Positions 11,501 through 23,023 of a stretch of DNA of 64,000 nucleotides are shown piece by piece. Positions within the stretch are counted from its first letter, which is position 1. Every line of letters begins with the position of its first letter. The stretch lies in assembly GCA_903813345.2 (NCBI GenBank), contig CAIIXF020000002.1, positions 26,977,223-27,041,222 of the forward strand, in the 5' to 3' direction. The position numbers and the translations under genes are program-made. The stretch comes from Owenia fusiformis (Eukaryota; Annelida; Polychaeta; Sabellida; Oweniidae). The notes beneath the pieces were generated by a model. It worked only from the letters and a program-made list of their open reading frames with translations, did no database searches and was not told where the DNA came from.

Positions 11501-13780
11501 CCTGTGATGAAGGCTTTGTATTAAATGGAAACTCTACAAGAGAATGTTTGAGTAGTGTAACCGAAGCTGAGTGGAATGGGGATGATCCGATCTGTGAACG
11601 TAAGTTAAAAAACCGAAATAAAAAAAGTTGCGTAGCATATAAATACAGTTATCACAGTATAGCATCGCGATAAACAAGTCCCATATGTCCTCAGCTTTCA
11701 AAAACAGATTATATTTTCATCGTAGCCCTAGTGGCGTGTGATCAGTTGGAGGCTCCGGAAAATGGTTCCTTGCAATTGATAAACGGTGAAACTTCCAATG
11801 GCGCTGTCGCTGTTTATTCCTGTGATGAAGGCTTTGTGTTAAATGGAAATTCCACTAGAGTATGCTTGAGTAGTGTTGTCGAAGGAGAATGGAGTGGTGA
11901 TGAAGCAATCTGTGAACGTAAATTATAAAACTGTTATTAAATTGATTGTGCAACAGTAATCACAATATTAACAAATAGATACAGTAAAAACAGTATAGCA
12001 TCGTGAGAAACAAGGTCAGTGTGTCTTGAATTTCTCAAAGTGGTAAATGACAATAACGCAGATGCGAGTAAGTAGTTACCAGTTTCACCACCAGGTGGCT
12101 CGTTCGGGTCCGGTAGCATGGTGGGTATAGTAGAAAGTTCCCTTTAACTTAAATTACATCTGTTTTAGTTGCTCAATTTTCATATAACCCTTTTGTATAT
12201 AATTGTTATGTAAATTAAAATATGTCCAGTAAAAGAAAATGTTATCTGTCCAATCCATGTCTGTTTTTGTGATTTTGTAACATGAGGTCTATGGGGTCGC
12301 ATTTTCAAAAAAAATTAAATTTTCAAAGTTGATATTCAATTTTCGTAACCATATTTCTAGATGTACTTTTACATGTAGATTTCAAATATGACATCACTTT
12401 GACTGAATTTTGAATATCAATGACGTAAATCAAGATTATTTCTTCTCGCATCTAGTCTATTTATATTTTCATTGTAGGCCTATTGGAGTGTGAACCATTG
12501 GAGACACCGGTAAATGGTTCCTTGCGATTGATAAACGGTAAAACTTCCAATGGCGCTGTCGCTGTTTATTTCTGTGATGAAGGGTTTGTATTGAATGGAA
12601 ACTCTACAAGAGAATGTTTGAGTAGCGTAACCGAAGCGGAGTGGAGTGGGGATGAACCGACCTGTGAACGTAAGTTATAAAACTGAAATAAAAATTTTTG
12701 TGTATCTTGCCATTGTATGATACATGTTTCTCGTGTGATTATTTCAGATTCAGCCTTCTTACCCCATAAAGATACGTTCATTATCCCTCATAAAACCTCA
12801 CACGTCTAAGAAGTCACACCGCTATCAACAATACCATACTATATTGTAATCTATTGTTTTATACACAGGAAATTCAGACATGTACACATATTTTATTATT
12901 GAACTGAAATATGAAAAGTATACCGGTATACATACGTATTCGTCTTTGATGAAATACATCAATACCAAGTATTGAGGAATCAGTTATCTATGTTATTTCT
13001 TATGTTACATAACTACGTAGCGTTAGCTTCTATAAATATAACCATACCCGCCGATACACCATACTCATTCTCCATTTACGTAAAGCTGTGGATTGTGGAA
13101 TTCCTACGCGTAGTGTTGACTTTCTTAATATTTCCTACACTACGACAACACTTGGATCGATCGCGAGCTTCAGTTGTCCGGCATGTGAACGACGTCTAGT
13201 TAGTGGGAACGATATCACTTGCCTGCCCGGTGGAGAATGGAGTTGTAGCGAAGCACGTTGTGTAGCCCAGGGTATGTAAGATTCGTGATCCATTTCCAAA
13301 AAGGACAGAAATAATACAAAACATTAGGGATGCCGATCACTGATGGCATTTAGCTATATAAGCTAGACATAAGATGAAGTGTTTACCCTGTATAAAATTG
13401 TTGACGTTCATGGTCAACCCTGTCTCTTCTACCTCTGCGTATAAGAACGATTATTGTAGCACCATCAGCAAAATCTTTAGTTTTGTGTTTTAGTGGCATG
13501 GGCTCCATTTGTGAGTAGACTGTGTACAGATGTTGTCGGAGGGCAAACATTGCTTGTGAAACCTGTTGAAAGATTAGCTGATTGTCAACGTCTTTGTATC
13601 ACTTTGAACCAGTTTGAATGCAAGTCGGTTGAATGGGGTCGTAACACTCAGGCGGGTATTGCTGATGGCATTGCGCTTGATTGCACATTGCAAGGCTTTG
13701 ATTTGTCGGAACCAAATGTGACAACTAGTGATTGTAGGGCAACAGTCTACCGCGAAATTCTCTGTGAGTGGTGTTTCTAA
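8452..13780 (+). CDS. Gene A: secreted multi-sushi (CCP) protein with C-terminal PAN/apple-like domain, 8 exons
   Basis: Proposed exons: 8452-8599, 8751-8996, 9130-9315, 11408-11599, 11726-11917, 12478-12669, 13086-13271, 13494-13780. All introns are phase 1 with GT-AG borders; the summed length is 1629 nt, giving 542 residues plus stop. Order: signal peptide, Lys/His/Ser-rich stretch, six CCP modules, PAN/apple-like domain. CCP modules are extracellular protein-binding units of complement regulators, selectins and invertebrate lectin-like proteins; PAN domains bind protein or sugar. A secreted recognition or binding role is therefore inferred, with no enzyme domain seen. The ATG at 8452 was chosen because it opens a hydrophobic signal sequence and is conserved in gene B. 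The exact 3' end is open: the PAN exon can read to a stop at 13778-13780 or be spliced at a GTGAGT donor at 13764. Upstream DNA is shared with gene B. Confidence 0.82.
8751..8996 (+). CDS. Gene A exon 2: CCP/sushi module 1 with Ser/His-rich insert
   Basis: 82 codons, phase 1-1, acceptor ATCGTAG and donor GTAAGT. The module has the four CCP cysteines: VECEPLDAP, IYSCDEG, RLCQKV and PTCERK, with the conserved Trp in GAEWSGDEP. It is longer than the usual ~60 residues because about 18 residues rich in Ser and His (SSSSDSSHSHSHRR) sit between the third cysteine and the Trp, in the hypervariable loop region. Two N-glycosylation sequons are present, NGS and NIT. Gene B module 1 differs at only about five residues. 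Confidence 0.85.
9130..9315 (+). CDS. Gene A exon 3: CCP/sushi module 2
   Basis: 62 codons, phase 1-1. It carries the CCP signature: LDCEPLDAP, VYSCDEGF, RVCLSS, EWSGNEAICERK. An extra, fifth cysteine appears in NDESC ahead of the second canonical cysteine; the same odd cysteine occurs in gene B module 2, so it is not a sequencing slip. Relative to gene B this copy lacks two residues just after that cysteine. Sequons NGS and NST are present. The following intron is about 2.1 kb and carries a 990-bp insertion. Confidence 0.84.
9636..10625. mobile_element. 990-bp non-autonomous insertion in gene A intron 3, TTTAAA target duplication
   Basis: Flanked by TTTAAA at 9630-9635 and 10626-10631. The matching place in gene B (near 59973) has one TTTAAA and no insert, giving a clean empty site. 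Ends start GTGCCCGAT and finish GGCGCACAC. No transposase frame; the minus-strand frame 9830-10060 has no recognisable family. Confidence 0.65.
11408..11599 (+). CDS. Gene A exon 4: CCP/sushi module 3
   Basis: 64 codons, phase 1-1, acceptor TTTTCATCGTAG, donor GTAAGT. Canonical four-cysteine CCP: LECEPLDAP, VYSCDEGFVLNG, RECLSS, EWNGDDPICERK. Sequons NGS and NST are kept. Its middle is almost identical in DNA to module 4 (exon 5), which lies only 126 bases downstream, implying recent exon duplication or gene conversion. Confidence 0.85.
11726..11917 (+). CDS. Gene A exon 5: CCP/sushi module 4
   Basis: 64 codons, phase 1-1, acceptor CATCGTAG, donor GTAAAT (weaker than its neighbours' GTAAGT). 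Begins LVACDQLEAPENGS rather than the LECEPLDAP of other modules; the rest, VYSCDEGFVLNG, RVCLSS, EGEWSGDEAICERK, is canonical. Two sequons (NGS, NST). The N-terminal part differs from module 3 while a stretch of about 70 bases in the middle is identical to it, a patchwork pattern typical of conversion. Confidence 0.84.
12060..12456. mobile_element. Possible MITE in the intron before CCP module 5
   Basis: AGATGCGAG near 12060 and its inverse CTCGCATCT near 12448 bound a non-coding, AT-rich segment that has no counterpart in the neighbouring short introns. Inverted ends are only about 9-13 bp, so the call is weak. Confidence 0.35.
12478..12669 (+). CDS. Gene A exon 6: CCP/sushi module 5
   Basis: 64 codons, phase 1-1, acceptor TTCATTGTAG, donor GTAAGT. 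Canonical CCP: LECEPLETP, VYFCDEGF (Phe replaces the Ser before the second cysteine), RECLSS, EWSGDEPTCERK. Gene B module 3 shares the same YFCDEGF variant although it lies at the position of A module 3, so modules have been exchanged between positions. Sequons NGS and NST are present. Confidence 0.84.
13086..13271 (+). CDS. Gene A exon 7: divergent CCP module 6 with six cysteines
   Basis: 62 codons, phase 1-1, acceptor TACGTAAAG, donor GTATGT. Sequence starts VDCGIPTRSVDF, as in classical complement CCPs, and contains SFSCPACERRL, DITCLPGGEWSC and ARCVAQ. It has the CCP cysteine and Trp layout but two additional cysteines (PAC and WSC), which may form a third disulfide. It is clearly older than and distinct from modules 1-5. 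The first polypyrimidine stretch upstream is weak, so the exact acceptor could differ by a few bases; phase agreement on both sides supports the one chosen. Confidence 0.75.
13494..13780 (+). CDS. Gene A exon 8: PAN/apple-like domain, possible C terminus
   Basis: Acceptor TGTGTTTTAG; reads VAWAPFVSRLC, ADCQRLC, FECKSVEWG, ALDCTLQGFDLSEP, SDCRATVYREI and then a stop. The cysteine spacing, the FxCxSxxW core and the closing YRE fit the PAN/apple fold, which mediates extracellular protein or carbohydrate contacts. A strong GTGAGT donor at 13764 would give a 270-base phase 1-1 exon like all others, adding unknown downstream exons. Without splicing the protein ends in ILCEWCF, and an AATAAA lies about 410 bases on. 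Both endings are credible from sequence alone. Confidence 0.7.
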
Positions 13781-13799
13781 ATCTATATCTGTATGCGAG

Positions 13800-14500
13800 T
13801 TCATATGTAGTTTACTTTTCGTGCGCACCCATTCCGTACCGTACCATTCCTTTCCATATTCAATTTCTTATGACATATGTCGAAAGAAAAAAACATACCT
13901 TTGGAACTAGTTTCTTTACTTTTAGATTTATTAATTACAAAGAAAACCAACGAGGTTTAAGAATTAGTCTGTCCAACTCTAAAAACACTCAGATTTTTCA
14001 AAATATATGTTACCATCTATGTGTGTCTTCGCGTTTTTCTCACTAATACAATCCGGTTACAACTGTTATATCTTTTAATCTAGATGAAACGATTTAGAAA
14101 ATCACATATTAAAAGTTCAAACTAATTTCTGTTACGCCTTATGCGTCTGGGAATATTAGTTGTTTAACAGTTTGGTGAATGTTATGTTATGTAATAAAAT
14201 AAAATAAATAAGATTTACTGAAAATCGCATTATCAACTTGCTGCATGATGTATTACAATATTTTGTTTTATATAGGTCGTCCATGATGATAAGGTTTAAA
14301 CTACACCCTTATACAATGCAAGTGCACGCTGTTGATAAAAAACTAGATGTAAACTATGATTGACGAAGAGTGCAATAGATTGATTGATTCATTGGATTTG
14401 TAATCTCAATTAAAATACATATATATTCTAAAACTATTTAAAATGTGCAATTGGTTACATAAACTCTACATAGAGGTTCTTGTATGAGTAGCTGTGTAAT
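13800..14500. other. Gene A downstream DNA
   Basis: AT-rich. Frames 13768-14046 and 13728-13910 are shadows of the PAN exon and its 3' flank. Only the candidate AATAAA at 14193 stands out. Confidence 0.4.
14193..14198 (+). terminator. Candidate polyadenylation signal for gene A (AATAAA)
   Basis: AATAAA followed by AATAAAATAAATAAG, about 410 bases past the read-through stop of the PAN exon. It would serve the short 3' form. In AT-rich DNA this hexamer is common, so weight is low. Confidence 0.35.
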
Positions 14501-14880
14501 TTGGTCCATTCTTGATGAGCTTTGATAATTCTTGCTTTGAAGATGTTTCTTTTTCTCGTCTTCGACTCGATAAAGAAACATTATCAAAGCAGGTCAAGAA
14601 TGGGCGGTATTGCACAAGTACGGGTACAAGAGAATTTTTCTCAAATGACGACGCTTGTACTATGCCATATTTTCACCTTTTTATGATAAAACTAATTCGA
14701 AAATAGTTTCAAATTAAGTGATATGCTTAGCAACAAAGCTCCATTGTTATGGGTCAAGAATAGACGGTATTTCACAAGTATGGGTACAAGAGACTTTTTC
14801 TCAAATGACGACTCTGTATGCTTTGCCATATGTTCACCTTTTTTATGATAAAACTAAATCGAAAATAGCTTTCAACAGTC
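14500..14880 (+). repeat. Imperfect direct repeat (two ~118-bp units) with a hairpin
   Basis: 14597-14713 is repeated at 14752-14870 (shared GTCAAGAAT, ACAAGT, GGGTACAAGAGA, CTCAAATGACGAC). Before it TCCATTCTTGATGAGCTTTG pairs with CAAAGCAGGTCAAGAATGG to form a hairpin. Confidence 0.65.
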
Positions 14881-15449
14881 AAGTCAAGTAACTAAGTCAA
14901 CATTCGAAAATAAAAATCTCAAAAATCGTACATCTTTGATTTCCAAAATAATTTGTGAGATGGTTATTAAGATGATAATACACATTTTAACGTATTAATT
15001 TTGAGTACATCTCGAATCCATTCTCAACAAAGCATTATCGAAATAAGTATTCAAAATGTTTGAGTTCGGGATGATAAAAGTACGTTAAGATATACCGCTC
15101 CTTAACATACTCCTTTGGGAACAAGATATAGAATCAAGTGCATATTCTTCTTATTTACTCCCTGACACATGCCAATGAATGTTACATAAGTAAATATCTC
15201 TGTTTTAAATAATTTTGTAAACGTTGTTCTCTACAGGTGCCATTTTGTATAATTAAAAAACAAAATTGAACATTTTGCATTTCTAAATTGATAAGTTTCT
15301 TGGAATACAACTTAACCGTGAACGATTTAAGTCATTAGTAATATTTCCCTTAGTGATCCCATGCTAAATAGACAGTAACTGGGTCAATGTTTTGTGTTCA
15401 ACCTTGTTTTCATGACTTTTAAACATGAGTTGACAATTATGTAGGACTA

Positions 15450-18400
15450 GACTGTGGACTATTCTGTAGAAGTGCTCTAGAAATGCATTCTGCTTTTCAT
15501 GGAAGGTCACACATTCCAACACATTTCAAACAATCTGTATGATTATGTTGGACACTTTCTGGGTAGTTGGACTTTATGTAGGGGTGGCAGACGGCCCTCA
15601 GGCCAATTTATACCCCTACCCCAACAAAACCTTGGGGGTACTTTAATACCACCCAATTAAAAGAATACTAATGCATATCAGATATTCATTGTTTTATAGT
15701 GGGTAGGGCATGCCATGGTTAGTCAGTGCCAGAAATTTCCAATCTCTGACTTATATGGTTACCATGGAAACAGTATTTATATCTCACAATCTTCTCAATT
15801 TGACCCCGTCCAAAATGTGTCCTTTAGTTCTCAAAGTGAAATATTTGCAAATCTGTTTGGATTTTGTGGCTGCCACTTTGTCAAAAGTTGAATTAATATG
15901 TATGTATTCACACTAAAGCACTAAAAACTTGATATAATGATCCCATAAATTAATAATATTTATCACATGTAGTCACACACAACTGCTTTAAGGGAAAAAT
16001 GGGCGTGGCACTTTTTGGTACTTGTGTAATTGTTGCAGCATTAAATGAAAAATACATATTACACTAATAACAATTGACATTTAATTAGCATCTACTAACA
16101 TTGTGTAACATTGTAATATGTTCATTATCATTATAAGATACTTTAAATATTTTATATAAGTGTTATCATGACCTTTCCCTATCATAGGTCATCAATGGTC
16201 AAATTAACTTTTAGTCTTTTAGACTTTTAGAGGTCCTTAGTCTTTTTATTAGTTTGTCAAAGTCGTATTCATTGACTTGTACTTAGAATATGAATGGTTA
16301 CATTGATCAAGAGCTATGAGTTAAAATTGATTAATACATTTGTCAGGGTTAGAGCCATTTTATGCAATTGAAAAGTAATGGACTGTTCCATCCTTTGAGT
16401 ATGATGTTATCTCATGCTGGTGTGATTTGCATACTTGTTATGACTTGGATTAAGTTATATGAACTCATTTATCATAAAACAACCCTTCACTAGTATCTCT
16501 CATAATACCTCTAAATCATCTTCATATTCATGGCCTTAATCGAGAAGGAGGGAGGGGTTACAAACAGAGGGCAATGACAATTTGTACCAGAGCAAGGACA
16601 CTGATCAGCACCAAGCGAAGGCAACGGCCGTAACCTTCGCATCTAAGATGGCAGACAGTAATTGTCGATTTAGATATTTTTTATTTTCATTGAATTAAAC
16701 TACTTTAGTGTTGACATTATGCTTTGACATTTGTACCAAATCGGGCTTAAATGACAGTGGAACTATGGAGTATGATAATTTTTTCATATATCGTGCATGA
16801 GCGCCACATTTCAACGATATCTCACTCCGCTTTAAAAGGGAAGGTAATACTAACTAGTAAAGGGGATGTAGTAAACATGAATAAATGATAGGTGAAACGT
16901 TATGCCCTGCCTTAATACATAACTAAGATTTCTTATTTTCTCGGACAAATGATGTCTCACAATTGACTGACTGATTCTATTATCAATACATCAACATCAG
17001 GTAATGCATGATCTATCCAATGGATTAAAGATAATACTTGATTCTAATATGGCAAAATAAATCATTCCATGTATGAATTGCATAGTGCATCATTTTGCAG
17101 ATATTATATGATGCATTCATTGACTCATGGTTAACAAGGTACGGGTATAACTCCTTTTAGTATTTCGCAATACACATTTCCAAAATGCTGTACCTTCAGT
17201 GATTCCTTCAATATGGATAGTGGTTTGTTATGTTGAAACTTAAAATAATATCTAAACAAATCTGTTTAGTGTATAAGAACAATAAAAGTAAATATGTGTA
17301 ATATCAATTATTATTAGACATATGAATATAACCTAAAATAAGAAATCTTGTTCTCGTATTCCATTTTAAAATTGGTTGAATGATTTTGGCACAGTAGAAA
17401 TGATGACAGTCATAATTTATAACTTATACCTAAGTAACTTAATATTATACGTAATATGCCCTGATGCTGTAACATAAATGATCCTTTATAATCAGGTATG
17501 ACTGAAATTGGACAAGATCTTATAATGTTACAGTTTCCATATAACGTATGTTCCATATTACTACCCCAAATGTCCATACCAGTAGTTAAGTTTATGAGTC
17601 ATAGTCCCTCATAGTTTATGATGGCAAATGCCTATCCTTGTCTAGAATATGTCATTTTATCAATTTTATGAAATGATTGTTACATAAACAAGTATACAAT
17701 TACATGCCCCCCCCCCCCACACTAAAACTCCATTTTCTTTATCAATCTTTCTACTTCTGTTAATATTCTCTGTCCGGAAGCCACGGACTGCGACTCGCGT
17801 AATTCAAAACGAGGTTACAACGCATTATAGCTGAACAATGGCAGTAAGTCCAAACTTAATTTGGAAGGCATGTTAGGATTTGGGGTAGATTATTGGTTTG
17901 GATATTCTACACAATAGCTAGTATGTTCCAGTCGGTGATCAACATATTCATACTCCACCTGCAATGGCATTCTTGGTGCTCGGCTGTCCAATAGTTTAGC
18001 ATGAACACAAATGAATTCGAAATCTGCCACAAAAAATGTAATTTTGTCAATATTTGTCCCTAATATACCGATTTAAACAAAGGAATCAGAAATGACATCG
18101 AATTAATATAATTATTCATGTTCTGTTGTTGCAATTACATCTTGGTGTGATATTTGGTAAGCGGAAAACGTACAATTACATAGAAAATTGGAATTTATAA
18201 TAGTCGCAGTCCATCCATCTGCCCAACGCAGTCCGCGACTCAGTGTTGCTTTATATCTGAAGCTGAGCGCAATCACAGCCAAAGGTAGATAGCACAATGT
18301 GTGTACAGGTGTGGCCGAAATGGAGCAACTTTGGCCAAAAGAAGAGGCTCGATAGAGAGAGCTTTTTAGATGAGTACAACTTTTTTAGTTTCTACACGAT

Positions 18401-18800
18401 CATTATGGAATTTTCAGACAATATCGGAGGTGTGATGAATTTTTATATTCTAAAATATTATTGTTGAATCATGAAACACGCATTTTGTAGAACTTTTTTG
18501 GCGAAGCGATGAAATTCCATCTTATATTTTGTACCGTTTTTCAGTGCGTAAATAGAATGACTTAACGTTTTTTAAGCAGCAAATTAACATATATCGTAAC
18601 CACATAATAAAGCAAAGTCTTATTTTCTGTAAAGAAATCGTGATTCGATCCATGAGAAGTATGTCTTAAAATTGATGAGAAAAATGGTTTCATTTTTTCA
18701 ATATTTTTGAGCGATCTCTTTAGTAGAATTTTACTTGTGTTAGATAGAGGTCGTCTCGCAAAACCATTATGTGCAATTTTCTCTTAAAATTGATTATTTT
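15450..18800. repeat. Left arm of a diverged, large inverted duplication
   Basis: 15450-16215 matches the reverse complement of about 35520-36285; 17777-17802 is identical to the reverse of 33948-33973; 18340-18560 matches the reverse of about 32795-32980. The pairs are co-linear around a centre near 25.7-25.9 kb. Between matched blocks (16216-17776) similarity is weak by eye. No coding exon recognised. Confidence 0.65.
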
Positions 18801-20395
18801 TGGAAATGATTCACTCGACGAAAATTAGATGTCGTTGCATGTCGTCTATGGATGGTCTATTTTTCTTGAGTAATTCCAAGGCCGAGAGAAATACCCCGAA
18901 CGTACCGCGTTCGTAATTTCAATGTTTTCTGCGTTCGGCCTTTTATCGTAAACTGTTCTATCATCAATGAAAAAGAAGGGTGCGCGAACTTTGAATTTAT
19001 TCAGTGTGGGGGTTACCCTTCCCCCTTTTGACATGAAGGCCAGAGCTGAATATGACAGCACATGTTAGTGAATGATTGGTAAGTGAAAACAATCTATCTT
19101 TATAACGGAATATATTCCCTATAGTTAAGTGGATTTCTGGTCACGAAACGTTAAGAAATACTTGATATAGTAACAGTTCAAACAAGGCTTGTCCCCGTCT
19201 GTTTTGATTGTTTGACCGGGAAACCAATGGGGTCTTCTCATCTGCATAATCAAGTCACCTTATATCGCACTATTAGAGCTGGGTAACTGGTAAGCAGAAA
19301 ACACAATCGCCACTTCAAGTACATTTCACTGTTTTTTCTTGCGCTTTTTTCTTAGCTCTCATTTATGTATCATACGTTTAGTCAATCAATTTTTGTAGGT
19401 AACGATTTGAACGGATTGCAATGAAATGACCTTTATGCGGTCTGGCTACGTACGGCCTGTTGATTTCTACGGGGACCGCAGAAATTAACAAATATTGTCA
19501 TTCCGAGTTATAAAATCTACGGCTTCCCTTCACTGATATAATTGGTCTGCGGTCTACTTACGGCCGCTGTGCGACAAATGTGACTGGGGAGTAAATTGAT
19601 CTGCGGTTGACGTAGTCGCCTTTCAAGTTAAGTATTGAGATTTCTATTCTAACCTTCACTTAAGAAACATAACATTAACTAGGATGTGGCTCTGCGGCTG
19701 CTGCAGAAAAACCGAGTGTATTATTTACATACAATAATGTTATCATATATACATGCTGGTTGCCAAAATGTGGCTCTGCGGCTGTGTCGCCGCTGGACAA
19801 TATACAAAAATGTTTATAATGGACAAATGATAAGCTTTCTCGATAATATAGTAATAACAAATCTCATTTCAAAATCAAAAACTTTCCGACCACCTGTAAA
19901 ACCTTTTCTATCTTTAGCATCACAAATTCATTAATGCCCATTATTATTCTGTTGAGAACATAATGCTAAAAATCTTTGAAATCCTCAACAATTGACGTTA
20001 TAAGGAAAAGGTTTGTCCGAAAAGTTTTCATAAACATTTTAAAGACATAGACTTAGTTTATCTCGCCGCTTAGAGCCGAAGTGATCTTATTCACTAATAC
20101 ATACACCGTTCACTCAGTAATACTGCATTTACAATTACCGTTCTATTTTCATAACGTTAAACGACCAAATAGAAATCATTTTCTTGCTAATTCGTACTAC
20201 GTGACTCAAACGCAATAAAATACATTTCTTGTATAGTGATAAGACCTGATACATTTCAATTTATTTTAGTATTCCCACGATTTGTTATGGGGTAATAGCC
20301 TAACATGTTATAAATTGAGAGATTACAAAATATATGCAATTAGCATTTATATCACAGTTAGCTAGAACAACCATTTCGTGACAATTAGCCCACGT
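18800..20395. other. Non-genic DNA with small local repeats
   Basis: The phrase ATGTGGCTCTGCGGCTG occurs twice about 85 bases apart (near 19683 and 19768). No exon with splice sites and no transposon ends recognised. Confidence 0.35.
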
Positions 20396-20520
20396 TATGC
20401 CTGGGTCACATAGGTGTCTGGCCGATTGAGTGTTATGTTCAAAATTGTATTTGTTTGAAACAAAATACTCAATCGGCCGAGGGCCGACCGATGAATCGCA
20501 GCAAATATGAACCTGACATT
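20396..20520. mobile_element. Hairpin MITE, family 2 (GGCCGATTGAGT), copy 1
   Basis: Short palindrome: GGCCGATTGAGTGTT on the left arm and AATACTCAATCGGCC on the right, ends TTATGCCTGGGTCACAT-like. Related copies at 23991-24055 (half), 30971-31092 and 56617-56758. Confidence 0.7.
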
Positions 20521-22303
20521 ATGTAACGTTCCCTTTTTTACAAATACAATGTATCTTGGGCTTTCTTATATTTTGATATTGGTTGCTTATTTTCACGGCT
20601 TGATTGACGCACAATTATTTTGATTGTACGTGCTCATGACAGGTTTAGGCATTATTGGGTGACAACGTCTGTCAAAATATTGCACGTTGGTTGTGTTGAC
20701 GTGATTTATGACTGAATACATATTAAAACTAGTACTGCTTTTGAAAAGTTTTTAAAAAAGTATGGAAGAGTCTAACCTGCTCGTTAAAGATATTGAGTTG
20801 TATTATGTATTGTACACGTAACTACATTAATTGTATGTACCTACATTGTACCACAACGGTGTTGCATGGTGTACTTAGTAATGTTTATGCGCATTAGCAA
20901 TGTCATGAACAAAATTGAGCAGAATGTGATCCCCTCGATTTTTGTGAATTTCTCATGGAAACACTTTCTTAATCTCTCAAGCAACTTTAAGGTAGATGTG
21001 TTTTTTGGGAATTTTTATACAGTCTAATTTTAACGAAGCCACACATTACTTTCAAATATGGACCTCTTTCCAATGTTGTCTACAACTTTCAGTTTTGCAT
21101 AAAGACTGTAGCGAGAAAAGACTGTTGCGAGAAAAGAGTGTGGACAATATTTCTTTTATAAAATGTATGAAAACGAGAAAATCCAGTGACTTACTTTTTA
21201 AAAATAAAAAATAAGTCGGCTACTTTATTTTCCAATTTTTATATATATAAAAATATCCAAAACGTTCACTACGCTCTTTTCTGGTTACCTTTAGTGTACT
21301 CTTTGTGTAAATGTGAAAGATGTAGAGAGCGTATGAAAAATACGCCTCGCACTTTTTGTCAGATTTCAGACATAATTAACTTCAAGGTAATATACAAATT
21401 GGGAAAGAAATTGCCATCAATATATTCCAGAAAAGAAACATATTGATATGGTCTTTGTTGATTGAACATCGTTTAGATAAGTATTGAAACATCACTGAGG
21501 GCGGTCCCAACAAAATCTCTATATGTCAACCTTGCTTGAAGCATCAAATTGATTAATTTGAGTATCGTATAGAGTTCACGGAATGTGTGTGTCAACGATG
21601 GATGCTTTTTGTTTGATACTGTACGTTTATTTCGTACACTCGTATGATTGATATAATCAATAACTTCAAAATACATGCTCATAGAATCTAGAATGTTTTG
21701 TTAATTAGGGGTTAATGTTTAGGACACTAAAGACTAAAAGAGTTTTTATGTTCACAATGATTATACAGTATGTATTACATTCAAGGACAGGTTAACCGAA
21801 CAAGCTCGAACATTTAGCACGCATCAATGAATATGTACGTAACATATAACAACTGAATACACTCCCTGGAGTGAATTGAACTTACACTTGTACAGAATCG
21901 GTTTCCGTGTTCAGCCTCGTACTTGAAGCACAGTTGAATTTAGAAACATATTATAACAAATGCGTCAGGTCTAATAAGTCTCAGCAACGTACCCAAAAGC
22001 AAAAGCGACCGACCCAAGACGGGAAAGGCTATAGTTGTCTGTGATGCTTCTGAAAGCTGGCACTTCACAAATCAAGAGTGAGTATGCCCCCCCCCCCCCC
22101 CCCAATAACGTTTGAAAGGTCGTATAAAGTGCGACCACTCGTACCTCTCATGATATCATGATATACATAATTGTTTTTGGATATTGCTTTTGTGTGGGTC
22201 AAGTAAATTGGAGCATATTGGTTGAGAGTTGTTATCATTGATGCCCTCCATTTATTAATAGGGACGGAATAAGTCACAACAAAACCCCAGATGAAAACGT
22301 CAT
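20521..22303. other. Non-genic AT-rich DNA
   Basis: Includes a C homopolymer of about 18 bases near 22087. Frames in 20996-21446 are AT-rich and lack splice or family support. Confidence 0.35.
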
Positions 22304-22693
22304 AAGGTACAGCTGGAAAGTAACATTTCTATACCTGCACATGTTATTTTCTGGTACAAAATAAAGTATGAAGGCATGTGTCAATTTCCTTGCTTTTTTC
22401 AGGAAAGTATCATTATATTGTCTTCTTTTAGAATATCTGGTAGGAGTTCAATGGGAACTCCAGGACATTCCGATATTTCACACTTTCTATTTTTCTTTCA
22501 AAATTTCAGACAACACAGGAACTATCATTGACCTGTTTCCAGGTTTACTAAAAATAGACAGTGTAATGATCCTTTCCTGAAAAAAGCAAGGAAATACACA
22601 CATGACTTCATACTTAATTTTGTAGCAGAAAATAACATGTGCAGGTATATACTAGCAATTTTTTACCAAAATGTTACTTTCCAGCTGTACCTT
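22304..22693. mobile_element. Palindromic MITE, 390 bp
   Basis: Ends AAGGTACAGCTGGAAAG and CTTTCCAGCTGTACCTT. The arms stay complementary far inward (AGGAAAGTATCATTA against TAATGATCCTTTCCT). Confidence 0.8.
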
Positions 22694-23023
22694 AAACTGG
22701 TCTGTATAGGATTTTTACATAAACTGTTTCAATATGGTCATTTGATTGCTTAGTTTTAAATTCAAAGTAGTCCCAAACATTTCTGTTTTGACTGTAGCTT
22801 CATTCAAGATAGTTGCCGACATTCTTTCGTTTTCGAAAAACTACCGATTTCTGCTAAACTAAGTTGAATAGTACTAATAACGTCATTTCATCTTATTTCC
22901 ACATACTGGTCAAGTCGATATAGTAAATTCTAATACGATACGTGAAGTCACAATAGCTATAACAATTGAATTAATGGTCTTTATTGGAATATGTATGGCC
23001 GCCAAAATTTATAAATACAAAGA

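Larger units (their letters stand above)
489..11690 (+). repeat. Duplicon A: left copy of a large tandem segmental duplication
   Basis: Long stretches match 44083-61240 in the same order and orientation: 489-2470 with 44083-45556 plus 51050-51550; 2945-3672 with 54036-55285; 7331-9640 with 55287-58540 (apart from insertions); 10626-11690 with 59973-61230. It contains gene A's promoter and first four exons. Differences are small substitutions plus discrete insertions listed separately. Confidence 0.85.

Noticed and set aside
12060-12130. Possible tRNA B-box (GTTCGGGTCC)
   Set aside because: No A-box at the right distance and no cloverleaf could be drawn.
13574-14046. Frames overlapping the PAN exon in other phases
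   Set aside because: They conflict with the PAN exon, which has conserved cysteine spacing and matching intron phase.
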